Below are positions 57,249 to 64,000 of a stretch of DNA of 64,000 bases, piece by piece. Made by a program: the position numbers and the translations under genes. The notes beneath the pieces are model-generated. The model was not told where the DNA came from and searched no databases. It saw only the letters and a list, made by a program, of their open reading frames with translations. This DNA comes from Cryptomeria japonica (lineage: Eukaryota; Streptophyta; Pinopsida; Cupressales; Cupressaceae): contig NC_081405.1 of NCBI RefSeq assembly GCF_030272615.1, positions 152,622,113 to 152,686,112 of the forward strand, written 5' to 3'. Within the stretch, counting starts at the first letter, position 1, and every line of letters starts with the position of its first letter.

Positions 57249-58782
57249 TGATAACTCAATGATGAAAAGATAGTACTAACCTAGTACTGAGAGGGGGGGG
57301 TGAATCAGTATAGACAAAAATATAGTCCTAAACTAGTGTGACATCAGACACTTCAAATGACTGGCAAACAGTGACACTGGTTTGAAACAAAGTGCAGCCG
57401 GTAAAACTAAGGATGACTAAGACAAGCATTAACCAGTTACTCACTTAGCCTTTCACTCACCTCAAGACTACCCTACCATTTCTCCCTTATGCATAAATAG
57501 GTAATCTATCATTAGATTATAATAATAGCTAGTTCACCATGTTTTATTGATAGGCATAAAACACAGAACCATCATATGCTTGACAGACAATAGCAAAGCA
57601 TCACAAGATAAAAGAATCACACATGACACCCATATTTTTCACGTGGAAACCCAACTAGGAAAAACCACGGTGGGGATGAATACCCACAAGCTATTTTTGA
57701 ACTCTTTAGAAGTCCGCTCCGTTAGGAGCCTTGTTCAGTTAGAGACATTACAATAGGTTCTGCTAGGAACCGATCCTGTTAGAGATCACCTGGTTAAGGG
57801 ATGGCTACAATATCCAGTTAAGGGTTAAACCCTATTAAAGGTTACCTTGTTAGAGGATTTCAAGAACTCAATAGCTAAAGGATTTCAAACTCAATAGCTT
57901 TGAATTACCCTATTAAAGGATTTACAGCAAGCTGATTAAGGCTACCCTGTTAAAGGATTTTTCAACTGTTGAGGTGGTTAGAGATCAACAGGTATTACAA
58001 TGATCTGGTAACAACACTCAACGCTAATGTAGATCCACTTAAGCTCCTCTTCACCTTCTGCACTTACACTCTAAAGGTATCACTTCTCTCCTTTTGGTCT
58101 AGCAAGAATCATGTATCCCTTCTCTTGGATACACACACACACAACTTTTGCCAACAAACTTAGAAAGAGACACAAAATCGACCTTATAGGAAAACAGATA
58201 GGTCGGTAGCATAAACCCTAAACCCTGAACCTGTTAGGTTAAGGAATTCAAACTGTTCAATCCTGATCGTTGAGAACACTGCATTAATTGCAACAGTCTT
58301 GATCCAATCTCAAGACATTCTCCATCGTCCATTTTCACTGATTTCATGGCGGTTGATAACCCATCACACGTTATCACTATTTTATAGATTTCACACATTC
58401 CTAAGGTAGATAGGAACAATCTCCTTCATGCAAGATCCTTCACGCGCATAAGGCTGATGTGGCAACATGATCTGTTCTTCGTTACAATACTAACTCATCA
58501 CACAATGTCACCGGTTGAACCACACAGGCTTGAAGCACTTCAACCGGAAACCCTGAAGTTGAGACTACCAACCGGTAGTCATACAATGCTTCCATGTGCT
58601 GGCTCCCATAACCATATGCCGGTTCACCTTGAACAAGCACACTGCTTCACTTTGGCACAAATGTCAGTTCACAGTGTTATGCTGGTTCTCTCATTTGCCG
58701 GTTCTCACCTCTTCAACATATTGACATCAATGACAACATACAATGTCATTTTGTCCGCATACCGGTTCACATAATGCCAACA
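57249..58782 (-). repeat. Copia-3 3' LTR (1,534 bp)
   Basis: On the minus strand it begins tgttggcattatgtgaacc (58782) and ends cattgagttatca (57249). A minus-strand TATA-like tctataaaatag lies at about 58388-58377. It pairs with 63147 onwards. In the first ~215 bp (+ direction) I count about 21 differences, near 10%. Confidence 0.92.
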
Positions 58783-58986
58783 ATCTCCCCCTTTGGCATT
58801 GATGACAATATACAAAGATAACTCTTCGCTTCACATCTTCTCCCCCTTTGATAACAATGCCAAAGTGGAGGCACAAGCTGCCTTGTTCCATTATGCTACT
58901 CCCCCTGTGGAGTAGCATCCTTCAACACATCAATCCTGAAGAAAAATTTGACTATGTTATACTTGACTGATGTGGAGCATATACCT
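58783..58986 (-). other. Copia-3 3' untranslated region and polypurine tract
   Basis: The minus-strand aaagggggaga (58794-58785) adjoins the LTR. Further ggggga runs lie near 58845 and 58903, so there may be more than one plus-strand priming site. Confidence 0.75.
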
Positions 58987-61900
58987 TTAGTTCACCTCCT
59001 GAAGGGGCAGTACCCCTAATTCACCTCTTAAGTTCATAAATGTAGTCTTTGGGAGAGGCTTGTTGAATATGTCTACTAACTGCTCCCTACTGGAAAAATG
59101 CTCCATTGCAATCTCTTTGTTCTGAACCTTTTCCCTTAAGAAATGATACTTAAGCTCAAAGTGCTTGGTTCTAGAATGTAAAACCATATTCTTGGAGATA
59201 TTAATTACACTAGTATTGTCACAAAATACTCTTATCGATTCAGATACAACAACATTGAAGCCATTCAATACATGCTTCATCCAAATTGTCTGAGTGTAGT
59301 TCTTGAAAGATGCAACATACTTTGCTTTTGTTGTAGATTGAGAGATACAACTCTTCTTCTTACTCATCCATGAGACCAGTCTACCACTGATGAAGAATGC
59401 ACCACCGGTTGTGCTCTTCCGGTCATCTACATTACCAACCCAATCAGCATCTGTGAATACTTTCAAGTTGAAATCCTTTCTATATGGATACCACAATCCA
59501 TAGTCAACAGTTCCCTTCAGATACCTAAGAATCCACTTGACTGCAACCAAGTGGGATTCTCTTGGACTTTTCTAGAACATTGCAGTAATGCCAACTGCAT
59601 GTGCAATATCCAGTCTGGTATGTACTACATAATGCAATTTACCAATCATTGATCGGTATTCCTTCTCATCAACCAATGTTGAGTCATCCTCTTTGGATAG
59701 TTTACAACCGGTCACCATCGGTGTACCAACTGGTTTACTATCTTCCATGCCAAAGGTCTTCAACACCTCTTTGACATACTTGGACTGAGTGATAAAGATT
59801 CCATCCTTCATCTGATGGATCTGTAGTCCAATGAAGAATTTAATCTCCCCTATGAGTGACATTTCAAATTCTTTCTTCATCTCATCTGCAAACTCATGAC
59901 TCATCTTGTCATCTCCACCAAAGATAATGTCATCAACAAATACCTCACAGATCGGGATCTGATCTCCTTCAGACTTCAAGTAGATAGTACAATCTTCACT
60001 TGTTCTCTCAAATCCAATCTTCACAAAATGGGAATGCAGACGTTCATACCATGCCCTAGGTGCCTGCTTTAGTCCATATAAGGCTTTATGTAGCCTACAT
60101 ACCATGTCACTATCTTCAGATAGGGAAAACCCATTTGGTTGCTTAGTATACACCTCCTCTTCAAGTACATCATTTAGGAATGCAGATTTTACATCCATTT
60201 GATATACTTTGAAACCTTTACAAGATGCATATGCAAGAAGCATACAGACCCCTTCCAATTTGGCTACAGGAGCAAAGGTTTCTCCATAGTCTTCTCCTTC
60301 TTCTTGAGCATATCCTTTGCATACCAATCTGGCTTTATTTCTAATCACTGTGCCATCCTCATTCAGCTTATTTTTGAAGACCCATTTGGTACCAATGAAA
60401 TTTTTATGCTCCATTCTGGGTACCAAAGACCATGTACCATTTTTCTCTATCTGGTCAAGTTCCTCTTCCATTGCCTTGATCCAGTCTTCATCTTTATGTG
60501 CCTCTTTGAATGTTTTAGGCTCAAATTCAGAGATCATACATGAGTTTTCTCTAACCTTTCTTCTTGTAAGGATTCCTATATCCTTATCTCCTATGATCTG
60601 CTTAGGATCATGATTCAGCTTGACATACCAAGGAATGGTCTTGATAGATTCCTCTTGCTTTTCTTCTTCATCCTCATCTCCATCAGTATCAACATCTACA
60701 TTTGCCGGTGTAGGAACATTGTTACTGGTACTTGGTTGGTTGTCAACCGATTCCCAGAAGGTTGCAACCGGTTTGTTTACCGCTTGCTCACTACTGATTT
60801 CCTCAATTTTCTCAGAGGTTTCATCAACTCTTACATTGATGCTTTCCATAATTCTTTGAGTCTTGTTATTGAAACACTTGAGAGCTTTGCTCTTGGTGGA
60901 ATATCCTAGGAATATTCCCTCATCACATTTCACATCAAATTTGCTCTAGTGTTCACTCCTCTTGATGTAACATTTGCTACCAAACACTCTAAAGTAGCTA
61001 ACGATAGGTGTCTTACCGGTCCAATACTCATAAGGAGTTTTATCCTTACCTTTCTTGATGAGTACCCGGTTCATTGTGTAGACTACAGTGCTCACCGCTT
61101 CTCTCCAAAAGGTGTGAGCTACCTTTCCTTGAATCAACATGGTTCTAGCTGCTTCAACCACAATCCTCTCTGCTAGGCCATTCTGCTATGGAGGTCGGGG
61201 GGGAGACAATTGCCTCTTGATGCCATGTTCTTCACAGTACTTGTTGAATTCACCGGAAGTGAATTCCCCTCCTTGATCAGTTCTCAGGCACTTGATCCTT
61301 TTACAGCTTTCCTTCTCCACTAATTCCCTGAAAGCTTTGAACCTTATAAAGGCTTCAGACTTATCTTTCAGGAATGTGACCCACATCATTCTTGAGCAGT
61401 CATCAGTGACAATCATGAAGTACCTATCACCCTGCACACTTCTAGTTTTCATAGGACCACACAAATTAGTATGCACAAGATCAAGCAAGTTGTCAGTAGT
61501 GAAAGATTTACCTTTAAAGGTTGAGGAAGACATTTTCCCTAATTGACACTCTTTGCACAAGGTATTATCCAGTTTGCTTAGCATCGACAAACCTCTAACT
61601 GCCTTGATCTTACTAGCCTTCACAATGTTATCAAAGTTTACATGGCAGAGTCTCCTATGCCATATCCAACTATCATCAAATTTAACCATAAGACATGTAC
61701 TTATATTTGCATTCAGATGAAATAGGTTACCTTTGGTTTGCATACCAATGGCCACCAATTCACCATTCTTTCCTTTGATTCTGCAAACTCCATTCTTGAA
61801 TTTCAGAGTGAGGCCACTGTCATTCAACTGGGCAACACTCAGAAGGTTGTGTCTAAGACCATCAACCCAATACACATTGTTAGCACTACTCTTTCCATTC

Positions 61901-63075
61901 AGAGAGATGGACTCTCTACCTTTGACCATGCATGGTCCATCATTTCCAAAGTGAACCACACCACCATCATACTCCTCCAAGGATAGAAACTTGCTCCGGT
62001 CACTAGTCATATGGTGAGAACAGCTACTATCAATGATCCACTCATTGGAATTATCAAAATAGGAGACAAGAGCCTTCTTGTCTGACACATCTTCCTTAAC
62101 AACAATAAACACAATATCTTCATTTTCTGCATCCTTTGATTCTTCATCTATGACACCTTCATAAACTGCCACAAAACAGTTTCTCCGGTTTGCTCCTTTG
62201 AATTTCTTGAACCTTTTCAGTTTTTCCTTGTTGTCCCCATTAGGACAATTCACAACAATATGTCCTATCTGGTTACAAGAAAAGCATTTCAAAGGTAGCT
62301 TACTTCTATATTTTTCGGTTCCTTTAGGAAATTTCCTGGAAAGCAGAGCTTCAAATGCCATCAGAATCTCCTCATCATCCATTTCTCTGCCCTGTCTTGG
62401 TTCACCACTAGTGCTAGCTTCTTTTCCTTTTTTGGATGGTACTGCAGAAGCTTTAAAAGCTGATTCAGTCTTTTGAACACTGCCATTGAAACTATTTAGC
62501 TCATAGGTTGTCAACTTTTCTATGATGGAGTCCAGGGATACCTTAGTCTTATTTATTGATCTCAGCTCCTGAATAGCAGCAACCCTTATTGCACAGACTA
62601 GCAATAGGGATCTCAGGACTTTTCTTACCATAGTGGCATCTTCTATTTTACCACCTGCACTCTTGATATCTCCAACAATGGTTTTGATTCTTATTCCATA
62701 CTATTGAATGGTCTCACTTTCAACTATCGGCATATCTTCAAACTTCCCTCTAAGGCTTTCTTCCTTAGCCTGTTTTACATGCTCATCACTGCCATAGATA
62801 TTTTCAAGAGTATTCCATACCTCTTTGGGATTTACCTTATCCTGAACATCAATAAACTCAATGTCAGATAAACTACTAATTAGGGCTTCCATGACTTCCC
62901 CATTCTCCTGCATCTCTCGCTTTTGGTCATCAGTAAGGGTACCGGTAGGAGCAACATAGGTAGTCTCAACATAGCTCCAGTGTTGAGCACCCATGATTCT
63001 GATGTATATCTTCATTCTATCTTTCCATATATCAAAATTTTCTCTATTAAACTTTGGACCTTCCCTCTTCATCAT
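58987..63075 (-). pseudogene. Copia-3 gag-pol polyprotein, one frame with four TAG stops
   Basis: One frame of 1,363 codons. Gag: MMKREGPKFNRENFDIWKDR and a knuckle CFSCNQIGHIVVNC. Protease: WIIDSSCSHHMTSD, where the usual D-S-G reads D-S-S. HHCC domain: WHRRLCHVNFDNI, CKECQLGKMS. Integrase: LVHTNLCGP (Asn where Asp is usual), RTDQGGEFTS, QNGLAERIVVEAARTM. RT: FAPVAKLEGVCMLLAYA, QMDVKSAFLNDVLEEEVY and EVFVDDIIFGG (FVDD). RNase H: DADWVGNVDDRKSTTGG, STTKAKYVA, FCDNTSVINI, and SRTKHFELKYHF. In-frame TAG stops are at 62703-62701, 61188-61186, 60948-60946 and 59574-59572; no frameshift was seen. Copy-specific changes make it inactive. Confidence 0.92.
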
Positions 63076-63128
63076 TAGACTGGGATCTTTACCTCAAGCA
63101 GTTAAGCTTATAGCACAGAGGACCTGGA
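63076..63128 (-). other. Copia-3 short leader
   Basis: Only about 50 bases lie between primer site and gag start, in contrast to the kilobase leaders of Copia-1 and Copia-2. Confidence 0.7.
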
Positions 63129-63144
63129 GGATGCTCTGATACCA
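63129..63144 (-). other. Copia-3 primer-binding site
   Basis: The minus strand reads tggtatcagagcatcc, two bases inside the LTR end. It is the methionine-tRNA type. Confidence 0.88.
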
Positions 63145-63146
63145 AT

Positions 63147-64000
63147 TGATAACTCAATGATGAACAGATATTACTAACCCGGTATTGAGAGGGAGGGGGT
63201 GAATCGGTACAGACAAAAATACAGTCCTAAACTGGTGTGACAGCAGACACTTCAAATGACTGGCAAACAGTGACACCGGTTTGAAACAGAGTGCAACTGA
63301 TAAAACTAAGAATGACTGAGACAAGCATTAACCGGTTACTCACTTAGCTTTTCACTCACCTCAAGACTACCCTACCATTTTTTCCTTATGCATAAACAGG
63401 TAATCTATCATCAGATTATAATAACAACTAGTTCACCATGTTTTATTGACAGACATAAAACACAAAACCATCATATGCTTGACAGACAATAGCAAAGCAT
63501 CACAAGATAAAAGCATCACACATGACACACATATTTTTCACATGGAAACCCAACTAGGAAAAACCACGGTGGGGATGAATACCCACAAGCTATTTTTGAA
63601 CTCTTTAGAAGTCTGCTCTGTTAGGAGCCTTGTTTGGTTAGAGACATTACAATAGGTTCTGCTAGGAACCAGTCCTGTTAGAGATCACTTGGTTAAGGGA
63701 TGGCTACAATACCCGGTTAAGGGTTAAACCCTGTTAAAGGCTACCTTGTTAGAGGATTTCAAGAACTCAATAGCTAAAGGATTTCAAACTCAATAGCTTT
63801 GAATTACCTTGTTAAAGGATTTACAGCAAGTCGATTAAGGCTACCTTGTTAAGGGATTTTCCAACTGTTTAGGTGGTTAGAGATCAACAAGTATTACAAT
63901 GATCTGGTAACAACACTCAATGCCAATGTAGATCTACTTAAGCTCCTCTTCACCTTCTGCACTTACACTCTACAGGTATCACTTCTCTCCTTTTGGTCTG
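63147..64000 (-). repeat. Copia-3 5' LTR, 854 bp inside the window
   Basis: It starts tgataactcaatgatg on the + strand and aligns to 57249 onwards throughout. About 680 bp should lie beyond the window. Confidence 0.92.

Larger units (their letters stand above)
57249..64000 (-). mobile_element. Copia-3: Ty1/Copia element with long LTRs, right end cut by window
   Basis: On the minus strand: 5' LTR (from beyond 64000 to 63147), primer site, gag-pol, purine tract, 3' LTR (58782-57249). It inserted in the Gypsy-E RT; the left flank is gattt (57244-57248). The LTR is about 1.5 kb and rich in ccggt words. The protein has KCDEGIFLGYSTKSKA and MESINVRVDE, typical of the SIRE/Maximus type, so I place it there tentatively. 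Confidence 0.92.

Noticed and set aside
58130-58143. Short (ca)n run
   Set aside because: About seven CA units within the Copia-3 LTR; too short to call a microsatellite locus.
60199-62476. Several forward ORFs of 70-115 codons
   Set aside because: Antisense shadows of the Copia-3 polyprotein.

Overview
The window looks like plant nuclear DNA from a species with a large, repeat-filled genome. It is AT-rich and holds only LTR retrotransposons of the Ty1/Copia and Ty3/Gypsy superfamilies, nested in one another. I found no host gene, rRNA, tRNA or CRISPR array. A gymnosperm is possible but nothing here proves it. The Gypsy elements carry a second RNase H domain after the reverse transcriptase-RNase H, which marks the plant Tat lineage (relatives of Ogre and Retand).

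The nesting can be read from interrupted genes, TG...CA ends and target-site duplications (TSDs). The oldest frame is Gypsy-D, on the minus strand. Its 3' part is at 11155-13935, its pol-to-gag part at 40364-46325, and its 5' leader at 46326-46954 plus 48385-49577. Into D have gone: Gypsy-A (+, 5803-11154, left end outside the window); Gypsy-B (+, 13936-40363, TSD cttag/cctag); a solo Gypsy LTR (46955-48384, TSD gttct); and Gypsy-E (+, from 49578). Later insertions are Copia-1 into A (1-5802, left end outside), Copia-2 into the B leader (15677-22382, TSD tgcac), a solo LTR into the B 3' LTR (38536-39334, TSD aagac), and minus-strand Copia-3 into the E reverse transcriptase (57249 to beyond 64000).

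Copia-1 is youngest: its LTR ends differ at 1 of 115 comparable bases, and its 1,341-codon gag-pol frame has only two in-frame stops. Copia-3 keeps one frame over 4.1 kb with four TAG stops. Copia-2 and all the Gypsy elements are heavily decayed, and no element here could make all its own proteins.

The most unusual part is Gypsy-B, about 18.9 kb once later insertions are subtracted. Its leader holds two tandem arrays with an exact 21-bp period. A third 21-bp array of the same word lies inverted near the 3' LTR, upstream of a decayed antisense gene (34233-36169, minus) that resembles the plant mobile domain (PMD/MAIN-like) family. Gypsy-E has matching arrays with a 22-bp period and another core word, and Gypsy-D has a third word. 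A leader block lying between the two arrays is conserved across B, D and E. All three also encode a G-patch-like domain between protease and reverse transcriptase.
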